Shown here piece by piece: positions 30,994-40,153 of a stretch of 64,000 nucleotides of DNA; position 1 is the stretch's first letter; every line of letters starts with the position of its first letter. The position numbers and the translations under genes were made by a program. Under the pieces are notes generated by a model. It ran no database searches and was not told the DNA's origin. It saw only the letters and a list, made by a program, of their open reading frames with translations. Source of the DNA: Bog-113 sp963752695 (GTDB lineage: Bacteria; Acidobacteriota; Terriglobia; Bryobacterales; Bryobacteraceae); the NCBI GenBank assembly GCA_963752695.1, contig CAVVZB010000003.1, positions 434,001 through 498,000 of the forward strand. Direction: 5' to 3'.

Positions 30994-33708
30994 CTACGCG
31001 TTGAGCGACACTTCCCAAGGCTTTGGAACGATTTGCATCGTACGTTTTGAGCGGAGCTCTTCGACAGCTTCCGCAGCTTTGCGGCCCGCGAGGAAGGCGT
31101 GATCCGAGTTGTAGTATTCCCATTCGCTATATCGCCCGGACAGCACGATATCGTGTTTGAGCAGCCACTCCCTCAAGCGATTCACGTTGGCGGTACGGCC
31201 ATGATCGTAAATTACGTAGGCGTAAGGCATGTCTACCTGATTCGCAGTCAAGATTGGATCGCTTTCCTTAAAAATTCCCACTTTGCGGCAACCCTCGATG
31301 CAAAGCTGAATGAGATCGTCACCATCGCAGGGCAGGGGTTTGTGCTCCGAGTACGTAATTTCGCAAGTGATGCCGAATCCGCCGGCCGGATTGCAATGCG
31401 GGCTAGCATTTCCCTGCACGAAAATGCGGTGGAAAACAGTGTCTTCCGGGTAGTAAATCCAGTGCTTCTCGGTCAGGTTTTCCCGGCCGATGCCGATATT
31501 GACACAACGAACCGACGTGTGACGAAGTTGACTGGCGGCATCTCGCAGATCAGCAGGAACCTCGTCTCCGATGGCCCGAATCAGCAAGGGAAGAGGCATT
31601 GTGCTGATCAGGTTCTCGAAAGAAATTACCTGTCCATCAGAAAGGGTGACCTTGTGCGCCTTGGCGGAAACCTTCTTCACGCGGGTGTTGAGGCGCAGGT
31701 CACCCTTGAGCAAAGGTAGAAACCCATTCATCAGCGACTGGAAGCCACCCCGCAACGGATATCCAAAGCGGGCATTCGGCCCCATGGGTTTTGCTACTGG
31801 CGAGAGAGCCCCTTCAATCATCTCTTCCAAATCCGGCAGAGGCACCCGGCCACCGAGCCAGCTGGTCTCCATCTCGGTGAGTGGCACAGCCCAGATCTTC
31901 CGGTTGTAAGGAATCGCGAAATGCTTTGCGATTCCCGCGCCCCAAACTTTATAGATGAACTCTTCGAAGTTGCGTGGTTCGCTCGATGGATCGAGCACAG
32001 CTTTGTTCGCTAATCCGGTCTCGGATTCCAACACTCCATCGGCACAGCAATCGGTAATCGACTCTGCTTTGCACACTGAAGCGCTTGAGGAGGGCGCAAT
32101 CGTCTTGCCGGTCCCGTTTGCATTCCCGTTTGTCAGCGCTCCGGGTGCGCCCGTCTTCTTCGAAATGCTGCCGTAGCGCGATTCAACCGCGCCGATAATG
32201 CATTCCCGGATGACTTCCGGCGGAAGTCCATAAAGCGCGCCCTGGAAAGGATAGCGTGTGTAGACATTCTTGCTATAGATCCAGGCCTCGCGATTCTGCC
32301 AGTGCACATTTTCGCCCAACAGGAGCTTGTACATGTCATGTACATACGGGTCGTTCGAGAACATGATGTGCCCGGCGAAATCGAAGGTAAAACCTTTATC
32401 TTCGATCGATCGGCACCATCCCCCGACGCGGCTTTCCTTCTCAAGCAAAATCGCGTCGGCGCCCAGGTGATAGGCGGCGCTTAGCCCCGTAGGACCTGCG
32501 CCGATAATGACTGTTCCGGGCTTTTTCTTCGTCTCCGTTTGACCGCTTTGTGCCGTTGCCGGAACAAACATTCCGTCCTCCAGATGATTAGTTTTACGAA
32601 TCGCGGTGACAATCAGTTTTTCCATCGCCTGCACGGTGGCATCCCAACTTGTCTTCGACAACACCTCTCGCATACCGGCGACGAGCGAGTGGCGCTCCTG
32701 GGCAGACGCATTCAACGCGCGCTCACAGGCCGAAATAAAGTCATCCGCTGTGTCGCCGAGATAAACCAACTTTCCATACGGATCCGCGACGTCTGTGATC
32801 GGTGTGCTCACAATCAGCTTTGAGGCAGCCATGTATTCCAGCGTCTTTGTGGGACTGATGAATTTCGTAGACTCGTTACGGGCGAATGGCAGGATGCAGA
32901 CATCCCATCCGGCTAAGTACTCAGGCAGTTCCGTGTAGCTTTTCTGACCGAGATAGTGGATGTTCGTTCGCCGGGGGAGGGCCTCTTCGCCGATCTTCAC
33001 AACCGGCCCAACCATCACAATCTGCCATTCGGGATGCACGTCGGCCATGAAGGCCAGTAGGTTCAGATCAAGCCGTTCGTCAATAACACCGAAAAAGCCG
33101 AAGCGTGGATGCGGAATTCCGGACTGATCGGAAGGCTCGTTCGCTGAGGGTAGCGCGGCTTTGGCGTAGTGTTTCGTATCGACACTACTAGAAAAGCAAT
33201 GCGCGTTGGAGTGGCGATTTTTCTTTGCGCGATAAAGGCTCGGTCCACCGGTGAATACGACGTCGGAAAGCTTCAGCAGCTTTTCTTCCCGATCAAGCAA
33301 CTGCTTGGGCGCATTCAAGAAGGCCGAAAGCTCATCCATGCAGTCATAAATCACAGCCTGCGGGCTCAGACCCTCAGCAAGAGGAAGCGCTAAGGGGGTG
33401 TAGAACCAGAGAACATAGTTTGTGATGTCTTCAGCAACAACAAGCTCTCTGACAAGCCTCGCAACCAACGGCATCTGCTCGTCGGTAAAGCCGCACACAT
33501 CCAGGGGGGTGTGCGGACGGCATACGATCAGGTTGTTCTCAGGGCGGGTAATTTCCCAGTGCGGTTCGCTGGCAGGATCCCAAATCGGTTCTTCGACAAA
33601 AATCACCCGGTGTGCGCCGGAAAAGCGCGACATCAAGTGCTGTGGCCGTTGAAATACAAAATCCCACCGAAGATGGGAAAACGTAATAATGTCGAATTGC
33701 TGATTCAC
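30994..33708 (-). CDS. Fusion: GT-B glycosyltransferase plus UDP-galactopyranose mutase-like flavoprotein
   Basis: 904 residues. About 1-400 is a GT-B glycosyltransferase (DFVFQRPQHLMSRF at the start, IPHPRFGFFGVIDERLD, SPTKTLEYMAASKLIVSTP). About 410-904 is an FAD protein (VIIGAGPTGLSAAYHLG, LLEKESRVGGWCRS, FDFAGHIMFSND, GYPLRGGFQSLMNG) like UDP-galactopyranose mutase or protoporphyrinogen-oxidase relatives. A low-complexity insert (about 545-605, rich in Asn, Ser, Ala) splits the FAD part. The GTG at 33708 follows AGGAG by 6 bases; a GTG 11 codons upstream is weaker. It probably works on a surface glycan with the two glycosidase genes upstream. Confidence 0.85.
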   Translation of the reverse strand: MNQQFDIITFSHLRWDFVFQRPQHLMSRFSGAHRVIFVEEPIWDPASEPHWEITRPENNLIVCRPHTPLDVCGFTDEQMPLVARLVRELVVAEDITNYVLWFYTPLALPLAEGLSPQAVIYDCMDELSAFLNAPKQLLDREEKLLKLSDVVFTGGPSLYRAKKNRHSNAHCFSSSVDTKHYAKAALPSANEPSDQSGIPHPRFGFFGVIDERLDLNLLAFMADVHPEWQIVMVGPVVKIGEEALPRRTNIHYLGQKSYTELPEYLAGWDVCILPFARNESTKFISPTKTLEYMAASKLIVSTPITDVADPYGKLVYLGDTADDFISACERALNASAQERHSLVAGMREVLSKTSWDATVQAMEKLIVTAIRKTNHLEDGMFVPATAQSGQTETKKKPGTVIIGAGPTGLSAAYHLGADAILLEKESRVGGWCRSIEDKGFTFDFAGHIMFSNDPYVHDMYKLLLGENVHWQNREAWIYSKNVYTRYPFQGALYGLPPEVIRECIIGAVESRYGSISKKTGAPGALTNGNANGTGKTIAPSSSASVCKAESITDCCADGVLESETGLANKAVLDPSSEPRNFEEFIYKVWGAGIAKHFAIPYNRKIWAVPLTEMETSWLGGRVPLPDLEEMIEGALSPVAKPMGPNARFGYPLRGGFQSLMNGFLPLLKGDLRLNTRVKKVSAKAHKVTLSDGQVISFENLISTMPLPLLIRAIGDEVPADLRDAASQLRHTSVRCVNIGIGRENLTEKHWIYYPEDTVFHRIFVQGNASPHCNPAGGFGITCEITYSEHKPLPCDGDDLIQLCIEGCRKVGIFKESDPILTANQVDMPYAYVIYDHGRTANVNRLREWLLKHDIVLSGRYSEWEYYNSDHAFLAGRKAAEAVEELRSKRTMQIVPKPWEVSLNA

Positions 33709-33903
33709 TTTGCTCTCCTGTGCGTGCCTGGTACTGTGCACCGGCTTTCGACTTGGAAGCTGCGCGAGCTAGTAGAAGCAAAGGAGATGCCAAACTGAAA
33801 ATACGCTCAGATCGGCCTGAATCCGGTGTTCATTAAGTGATTTTAAGGTTGAATCCGTACCAAACCGGCGAGCGTTGGCGAAGCCGGCCTATTGACAATA
33901 AGC

Positions 33904-35136
33904 CTAGATACACCCGCCAGCGGCTAAAGATCCTTGAACTAAGCCAAGCGCCTTGGCATATTCTGGATTCAGAACGCGCACAAATTTCCCATCTGGGTCC
34001 CGATCGAAATCCCAAAGTCCGCTATTGTGCCATCTGTCGGGAGTCTGCCAATCGAAACGATCGAGGATCGGGTACAAGCAAACGCCTTCGATCGGGACAC
34101 CATTTTCCCGGGCGAGCAGAACCTCTTCGCCCATCTCTAGAATCCAACGTGCGCGTCCGACTCCAACGTGGCTGGTTTCCGCGATAAATAAAGGCTTTCG
34201 GTAGCGTTTGTATACGGCTGCAAGCAGGCGATGTACCGGAACCCAACGGTCATCGCGCGGCTCGGCATGCCAATGGAGCTTCCCGTTTCCGCAGACTTCC
34301 CACTCGTTGTCGCAATAAAAGTTAGCCCCAAGGATGTCCAATAGGCGCGGGTTTCCGCCAAGTTCCGGCTGCTGAAACCCCGCGATCATATCCCACGCTT
34401 CGAACTGGCTCTCGTGATGCTCGCGCGCCAATGCCGCCAGATCTGGTCGATTGCGGGGCGGCATCGCCTGGATCAAAGGCTCTGGAAAGACGAAACGCGC
34501 TCGCGGGTCGACGTCCAGAATCGAGTGGCAACCCGCAATTGCCGCCCGGGTGATTTGACGCTTCACCTCCGCATCGCGGCCGAATGCGAATGGGAAGATG
34601 AGGTCCCGCGCAGCGCCCCACGCAAAGAAACTGATTTCGTTCATCGGCGCATAGAAAGGAACTTCATCGGAGCGCTCACGAATAAATCGGGCAAGCGCAC
34701 CGGAAAACCGCGCAAAACGGTCGACAAAAGCCGGGCTGAACAGATCCAGGCCATCCGGCCACCCGTAGTGGCAGATATCCCAAATCACCTGAATTCCTTG
34801 ACTTTGCGCAGCGCCAAACATCGGCTCAAAGGACGACCAGTCATAGCTGCCGTTTCCTTGCTTGTCGATCAGATGCCACCGAACGCCGTCACGCGCGCTG
34901 CGCATGCCTACGGTTTTCAGGAGAGTGTAATCGGCTTCGCATTGAACGTCATGCTGAACGCCGGCCATCATATCGAGGCGGTGCCCGGAGGTATTGATGT
35001 GGGTGGCGCATTCAAAGCCACCCATCCAGAAAGATCGGAATAGCGCGGGCGCGGGCAGGCCCTTTGAGTGGGTGGCACCCGCGCTTGGGCAAGGCGTTAC
35101 CAGTTGAGTTGGTTCTCGCTGAATGATTCCCGACAT
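33904..35136 (-). CDS. GH1-like glycosidase
   Basis: 410 residues. A TIM barrel of the glycoside hydrolase A clan: FWMGGFECATHIN near the start, KTVGMRSARDGVRWHLID, WDICHYGWPD, APMNEISFF with the likely acid/base Glu after Asn, LDILGANFYCDNEW, and PLFIAETSHVG with the likely nucleophile Glu. It resembles family 1 glycosidases found next to glycosyltransferases. No signal peptide is visible, so it may act in the cytoplasm. The ATG overlaps the GH2 stop by 1 base; substrate unknown. Confidence 0.8.
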   Translation of the reverse strand: MSGIIQREPTQLVTPCPSAGATHSKGLPAPALFRSFWMGGFECATHINTSGHRLDMMAGVQHDVQCEADYTLLKTVGMRSARDGVRWHLIDKQGNGSYDWSSFEPMFGAAQSQGIQVIWDICHYGWPDGLDLFSPAFVDRFARFSGALARFIRERSDEVPFYAPMNEISFFAWGAARDLIFPFAFGRDAEVKRQITRAAIAGCHSILDVDPRARFVFPEPLIQAMPPRNRPDLAALAREHHESQFEAWDMIAGFQQPELGGNPRLLDILGANFYCDNEWEVCGNGKLHWHAEPRDDRWVPVHRLLAAVYKRYRKPLFIAETSHVGVGRARWILEMGEEVLLARENGVPIEGVCLYPILDRFDWQTPDRWHNSGLWDFDRDPDGKFVRVLNPEYAKALGLVQGSLAAGGCI

Positions 35137-37019
35137 TAGTGCCGATCAGGGGCTTGGACAGGCGCCAGATATTGATGCCGCTGGAAGTTCATGATCCGTT
35201 CCCGCCACGCCCACTCATGCCGGTCGCGTTCGCTGCGGGATCCGCGCGTAGCCAGGGCCATGTCTTCAAGCGGGAACTTGGGCGTCCGGTCAGCAAACAG
35301 CAAGCCGTTCGCTTCCTGGTAGGTATCGGTGAACTGGGTATAGCAAAAGCCTGCAAGCGTCGGCAGTCCACGAACCACCGTCACCAGGGCGGAGTAGCGT
35401 TCGGCAAACTGCGCGGCGGAATCCGAGCGCGTGTAGCCCCAGGTTCCGTGCACATCCGGGGAATAGGCAATGCCGCCGAACTCAGTTAGCATGATCGGCT
35501 GATCGGCACGCGTGCTGCCATCGAGCAGTAACAGACGGCCACCGGGCCGCTCAAATTTGAACAGTCTGCTTTCCACTTCCGAGGCTCCATAGCGCACCCC
35601 GATGCGCTGCGCCGAATCGTCGTAATCGTGGATCCCGATGATGTCAGTGGCAACACTTTCCCACCCATCGTTGCCGATAACGGGCCGTGTAGGATCGAGC
35701 GTTTTGGTGAGGTGATAAAGGGCCTGAACATAATGCCGTTGCGCCGGACTATCGGGCAGATCCGGTACGCCCCAACTCTCATTAAAAGGCACCCACGCCA
35801 CAATGCACGGATGGCTGACGTCGCGCTTCATCACTTCCACCCACTCGCGGGTCAGTCGCTCGATGGAATCCTTCGTATACCGGTAGGCGCTAGGCATTTC
35901 TTCCCAGACCACCAGCCCTAACTTGTCGGCCCAGTAGAGGTAACGCGGATCCTCGATTTTCTGGTGCTTGCGAACGCCGTTGAAACCCATTGCCTTGGCG
36001 AGCTCTACATCTCGCCGCAGCGCATCATCATCAGGTGCAGTCAGCCCGGTATCTGGCCAGTAGCCCTGATCGAGCACCATGCGCAATTGAAAAGGCCGGC
36101 TATTCAAGACGAACCGGTCGCCTTGAATAGCGATTGATCGCAGAGCCGTGTAGCTTTTGGCGGAGTCCAGTAGTTCTCCGTCCGGCCCGGTCAATGTAAT
36201 TTCCACCTGGATGAGAGTGGGGCTCGAGGGGCTCCAGAGCAGATCGTTCCGGTAGTCGTCGATCCCAGGGTCCGAGAGTGCGATGCGGCGGTGTACTTCC
36301 CCTGCAACCACCGCGTAAGTATCGTCTGCAACCATCAAAGTGCCAACGTACATCTTCAAGTTGAGGCGCAAGCCCTCGCGCCGTAAACCGTCCAGCCGCG
36401 CTTCAAACCCGATCTCCCAGCGTTCCACATTGGGCGTCCAATGCACTTCACCGATGTAGCTCTCCGAGACCACTTCCAGCCACACGGTCTGCCATATGCC
36501 GCTGGTGCGCGGATACCAGATGGAGTGAGGCTCCAGCATCCAATCCTGCTTGCCGCGCGGCTTGGATAAATCCGACGGATCGTCCTCGGCACGAACTTCA
36601 ACTCGCTGGAAGTTGGAATCGGTGAGACATTCCGTAATGTCGACCGCGAACGGGGTGTATCCACCCTGGTGTTCGCAGACCAGAAAACCGTTGACCCAAA
36701 TCGTGGCTTTATAATCCACGGCGCCAAAATGAAGCACCACGCGCTTATTCGCTTCAGGCTTAGGAATTTCACAATCACGGCGATACCAAACGACCCGATA
36801 AAAGCCGGTATTTCCTATGCCGCTAGCGGCAGTCTCAGGGCTGAACGGAACGGTAATTGTGCGATCCCAAATCACATCGGCCGGGCCGGTCCAGGCTGCG
36901 TCGCAGTCCAGAGCGCATTGCCACTTTCCATTTAGTGAGGTCCACTGCTCCCGCTCCAACAACGGGCGCGGATAGGCGTGAGAAATGATGATGTGTTCGG
37001 AATCGGGTAGGTTGAGCAA
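35136..37019 (-). CDS. Glycoside hydrolase family 2
   Basis: 627 residues. The sandwich domain (about 20-180, WTSLNGKWQCALD and VLHFGAVDYKATIWVNG), an immunoglobulin-like domain, and a TIM barrel with GFNGVRKHQKIEDPRYLYWAD. Acid/base Glu is in WVPFNESWG; nucleophile Glu is in IMLTEFGGIAY. This suggests beta-galactosidase, beta-mannosidase or beta-glucuronidase activity. No signal peptide is visible. The start is TTG 37019, with GAGGA 7 bases upstream and a TATAAT box at 37073-37068. Confidence 0.92.
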   Translation of the reverse strand: MLNLPDSEHIIISHAYPRPLLEREQWTSLNGKWQCALDCDAAWTGPADVIWDRTITVPFSPETAASGIGNTGFYRVVWYRRDCEIPKPEANKRVVLHFGAVDYKATIWVNGFLVCEHQGGYTPFAVDITECLTDSNFQRVEVRAEDDPSDLSKPRGKQDWMLEPHSIWYPRTSGIWQTVWLEVVSESYIGEVHWTPNVERWEIGFEARLDGLRREGLRLNLKMYVGTLMVADDTYAVVAGEVHRRIALSDPGIDDYRNDLLWSPSSPTLIQVEITLTGPDGELLDSAKSYTALRSIAIQGDRFVLNSRPFQLRMVLDQGYWPDTGLTAPDDDALRRDVELAKAMGFNGVRKHQKIEDPRYLYWADKLGLVVWEEMPSAYRYTKDSIERLTREWVEVMKRDVSHPCIVAWVPFNESWGVPDLPDSPAQRHYVQALYHLTKTLDPTRPVIGNDGWESVATDIIGIHDYDDSAQRIGVRYGASEVESRLFKFERPGGRLLLLDGSTRADQPIMLTEFGGIAYSPDVHGTWGYTRSDSAAQFAERYSALVTVVRGLPTLAGFCYTQFTDTYQEANGLLFADRTPKFPLEDMALATRGSRSERDRHEWAWRERIMNFQRHQYLAPVQAPDRH

Positions 37020-37067
37020 TCGGGAATCCTCGAATGGGATGGGGGAGCGGGGAAGTGAACTTCTCCG

Positions 37068-37073
37068 ATTATA
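37068..37073 (-). promoter_or_regulatory. Possible -10 box of the GH2/GH1/GT-mutase unit
   Basis: A perfect TATAAT on the reverse strand, about 50 bases before the GH2 start and between it and the PilZ stop. The -35 region is poor (CACTGA at a 17-base spacing), so the call is tentative. Confidence 0.35.
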
Positions 37074-37090
37074 AGCACGATTTTTCTTTT

Positions 37091-37447
37091 TCAGTGCACC
37101 GCGCGTGCATTCAATTCCTGAATGAGATGCGTCAGGTCAAGTAAATGCCGGGGATTGAACGACTCCGGATTCCAGCGTTCCCCAGCGCGAAACTGCAGAC
37201 CGATGAAGTAGCCGATCTCGCGGAACTCGCAATATTTTGTCCGGCAGACAGACTTCCACCGGTTCCCCTGGCGCACCCGCACCTCCGTCTCCGTGGGAAT
37301 TGGACTCTCCACCTGAAGACAAGCTCCGCCCGGAGAGATATCCTCCAAGACGGCGGCCAACTCATGGGTCCACCCTTCCTCGTCTACCCACTCCACCCTC
37401 ACCAGATCCGAGCAAAGCGACCGGGCATACATTCGGCTTTCTGACAT
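37091..37447 (-). CDS. PilZ-domain protein
   Basis: 118 residues. The C-terminal PilZ pattern is seen as VLEDISPGGACLQVESPIPTETEV (in pieces LEDISPGGACLQVE, PTETEVRV) and IGLQFRAGERW. The family's RxxxR c-di-GMP motif is not obvious, and the N-terminus reads ESRMYARSLCSDLVRVEWVDEEG; so nucleotide binding is doubtful. It lies 31 bases after the DUF2156 gene and may be the last gene of the ilv unit. Confidence 0.65.
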   Translation of the reverse strand: MSESRMYARSLCSDLVRVEWVDEEGWTHELAAVLEDISPGGACLQVESPIPTETEVRVRQGNRWKSVCRTKYCEFREIGYFIGLQFRAGERWNPESFNPRHLLDLTHLIQELNARAVH

Positions 37448-37478
37448 AACTGTCTATCGGAAGAAGACAGTGCAAGCT

Positions 37479-38534
37479 TTAGGTGCGAAAAGCCGTTGTC
37501 TGGAACGCATTCAGCAAGCCTCCAGGCATCGCGGCGCGAAGTAGCGCCACTCCAGTTTTCACGGCGCCGAAAGAAGCACGCGGGCCGAGCGCATACTCGT
37601 ATTCCCACCAATTGGGTCCAAATCGGCGCTTGAAGACGAGTAATCCGGAAACGTTATAAAACCTGTTCCCAATTTTCTCCAATAGTCGCAATAAGCCCAT
37701 GCTCACGGGATAGTGGCCGTTGGCTAACGCTTCACGGCTTTGGATGTCTAAAATAGGAACTGCACCTGGCGTGGCCAGAATGGCGCCCTCATTTCCTAAA
37801 TGCTCCAAGGCGCAGACCATCAGGGCGTCTGCGGTTCCTTTGGGCACATTTGTGCACCTTTGCAGATCTTTAAAGTAGTAGCCCCGGCGCGCGGGAAGGG
37901 GTGCGGCGCTCAGCAATCCAACTAGCTTGCCGCTGGAATCGCGCGCTAGAAAGTGGCGTTGGTATTCGGGAACGTGCAAGGTGCCGGGGGCAAACACCCA
38001 ACTTAATCCAGACGTTCTCCGCGAACCCAGCCACACGCGGGCGAGGTCTTTCACTTCTTCAATTGGAAGTTCCGCGCCGGGCACACACTCGACGTTCACT
38101 CCGGCGCGGCGCGATTTGTTCAATTCTTTCCGGACCGTATGAAGCTTGCGGCCTTCGCGATTCCAGGTCGAAAGATCGAAGTACGGAGATTTTCCTAGTG
38201 CCGCGCAATGTAGGCCAATATCAATTCCAACGCGCGCGAAACGTTCCGTGACGGGGACAAAAACCGGGAAACAGCGCTGGCTTTTTGCAAACTCGAGAAA
38301 GCCGTTCGCTACCTGCGCCAAGTCGGATTCGGCCGCCAGCGGTTCCGCAGCCAACCAGGTACTTCCCACCGGGAGATATGCTACCGCGCCGGACGCCCCT
38401 TTGGCCTCCCACGCCGCGGCTTGTTCAGAAATCGCTATCAGACTATAAGGGCTGTATCCATATTCCCTGTGATAGGAATAGAGCGTCTCCCGCGCGCTCC
38501 CAGGCGAAGCCCGCTCGGCGATGGAGCTAGACAC
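37479..38534 (-). CDS. DUF2156 (phosphatidylglycerol lysyltransferase C-terminal-like) protein
   Basis: About 351 residues with two tandem GNAT-like halves: YSYHREYGYSPYSLIAISEQAAAW (in pieces), LHTVRKELNKSRRAGVNVE, FAPGTLHVPEYQRHFLARD, GTADALMVCALEHLGNEGA and FYNVSGLLVFKRRFGPNWWE. This matches DUF2156, the catalytic part of MprF-type aminoacyl-tRNA lipid transferases, without the MprF membrane domain. It probably moves an amino acid or acyl group from a charged carrier. I choose GTG 38534, with an 8-base overlap with cimA; TTG 38552 is an alternative. Confidence 0.8.
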   Translation of the reverse strand: MSSSIAERASPGSARETLYSYHREYGYSPYSLIAISEQAAAWEAKGASGAVAYLPVGSTWLAAEPLAAESDLAQVANGFLEFAKSQRCFPVFVPVTERFARVGIDIGLHCAALGKSPYFDLSTWNREGRKLHTVRKELNKSRRAGVNVECVPGAELPIEEVKDLARVWLGSRRTSGLSWVFAPGTLHVPEYQRHFLARDSSGKLVGLLSAAPLPARRGYYFKDLQRCTNVPKGTADALMVCALEHLGNEGAILATPGAVPILDIQSREALANGHYPVSMGLLRLLEKIGNRFYNVSGLLVFKRRFGPNWWEYEYALGPRASFGAVKTGVALLRAAMPGGLLNAFQTTAFRT

Positions 38535-40137
38535 CCCAGCAATAATCTTCAACGGCCCGGTCTATCCACTGGTCGGTTTCGGTGAGGCGCATCAACTCCA
38601 AACGAATCGCGTCCAATAGCGCATTCCAACTGGCCTCGATCACGTCGTCGGAGACACCCACCGTCGACCAGCTCTTGCGATGGTCGGACCATTCCACCAG
38701 CACACGGACTTTCGCCGCCGTACCCTTCTTCGAATCCAAGACCCGGACTTTATAATCGGTCAGCCGCACTTGCGCGATTTGAGGATAAATCGAGGCAAGG
38801 CATTTCCGCAGGCAAATATCGAGGGCGTGCAATGGACCATTTCCTGTGGCGGTAGCGGAATGAACCCCGTCCTGGGCGGTGACGTTCACGGTAGCTGTAG
38901 CGCGCGTTCCGCCGGCCGGAGTCGACTTCAGTGTCACCTCGTAGCCTTCCACATCGAACAGGTGAGCACCTGGCCGCAATGCCTGCCGGACCAGAAGTTC
39001 GAACGTGCCCTCGGCGGCTTCCAGTTCATATCCCAGGTATTCCATTTCCTTGATGCGTTCCAGCAGATCGCGGCGCGCCTCATCGGTGAGCCGGTCCGCC
39101 AAACCGTGCTGGTGCAGTTTGTACAGCACGTTGCCGCGTCCGGAAAGGTCGCTCACCAACACACGCTGCCGGTTGCCCACAGCTTCGGGAGGAATGTGCT
39201 CGTAGGTGGCGGAGTCTTTCAGAACCGCAGCCACGTGCACGCCGCCTTTGTGAGCGAACGCGCTTAGCCCCACAAACGGCTGATCGCGGCGTAGCGGCAG
39301 ATTCGCCATCTCGGCAATGAAGCGGCAGGCGCTAGTCAACGTGGCAAGTTTTTCCTGGCCGATGGTGGTGTGGCCTAGCTTCAACTCGAGGTTGGCAATC
39401 ACCGAAGCCAGATTCGCGTTCCCGCAGCGTTCCCCATAACCGTTAAGGCAGCCTTGCACGTGGGTGGCTCCCGCATCGATTGCCGCAATGGAATTAGCGA
39501 CCGCCACATGCGAGTCGTTGTGTACGTGAATCCCCAGCACACCATCGAAGCGGCTCCTCACATCCGCGACAATCTCCGCCAGTCGCCCGGTCAACATGCC
39601 CCCGTTTGTATCGCAAAGGCACAGGACCCCCGCGCCGCTTTTCTGGGCCGCTTCCAGCGTTCGCAGAGCGAAATCCGGATTGGCGTTGTATCCATCGAAG
39701 AAGTGCTCAGCATCGTAGATCACTTCTTTGCCATGGTCCTTCAAAAACCGCACCGTTTCGCTGATCAATACCAGGTTCTCTTCTTCAGTCACACCCAAGG
39801 CAACGCGTGCGTGCAAATCCCAGCTTTTCCCGAAAATCGCCACCGTTGGGGTACCCGACTCAATCAGCAACCGCACGTTCCGGTCTTCGTGCACCGGGTT
39901 GCGGGCAAAGCGCGTGGACCCGAACGCCACCAGCCGCGCGTGCTTGAACTCGATCGCCTTCGCTTTCTCGAAAAATTCCTTGTCCTTCGGATTCGATCCC
40001 GGCCAGCCGCCTTCGATGTAGTCGATCCCCAACTCATCCAGCCGGTGCGCGATAAGAATCTTATCCTCCACCGAAAACGAGACGGATTCGCCCTGTGTGC
40101 CGTCCCGGAGTGTCGTATCGAAGGTTGTGATGCGCAT
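38527..40137 (-). CDS. cimA: (R)-citramalate synthase
   Basis: 536 residues. The HMGL-like TIM barrel begins TTFDTTLRDGTQGESVSFS, followed by HLDELG-like RLDELGIDYIEGGWPGSNPKD in pieces, metal-site HVHNDSHVAVANS, and NGYGERCGNANL. The C-terminal LeuA dimer domain runs from about 400. The overall form is citramalate synthase (acetyl-CoA plus pyruvate) rather than isopropylmalate synthase. It gives 2-ketobutyrate for isoleucine without threonine. It follows ilvC by 16 bases; the reverse-strand order is ilvB-ilvN-ilvC-cimA. Confidence 0.9.
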   Translation of the reverse strand: MRITTFDTTLRDGTQGESVSFSVEDKILIAHRLDELGIDYIEGGWPGSNPKDKEFFEKAKAIEFKHARLVAFGSTRFARNPVHEDRNVRLLIESGTPTVAIFGKSWDLHARVALGVTEEENLVLISETVRFLKDHGKEVIYDAEHFFDGYNANPDFALRTLEAAQKSGAGVLCLCDTNGGMLTGRLAEIVADVRSRFDGVLGIHVHNDSHVAVANSIAAIDAGATHVQGCLNGYGERCGNANLASVIANLELKLGHTTIGQEKLATLTSACRFIAEMANLPLRRDQPFVGLSAFAHKGGVHVAAVLKDSATYEHIPPEAVGNRQRVLVSDLSGRGNVLYKLHQHGLADRLTDEARRDLLERIKEMEYLGYELEAAEGTFELLVRQALRPGAHLFDVEGYEVTLKSTPAGGTRATATVNVTAQDGVHSATATGNGPLHALDICLRKCLASIYPQIAQVRLTDYKVRVLDSKKGTAAKVRVLVEWSDHRKSWSTVGVSDDVIEASWNALLDAIRLELMRLTETDQWIDRAVEDYCWGV

Positions 40138-40153
40138 GGGTCCCTTAATCTAT

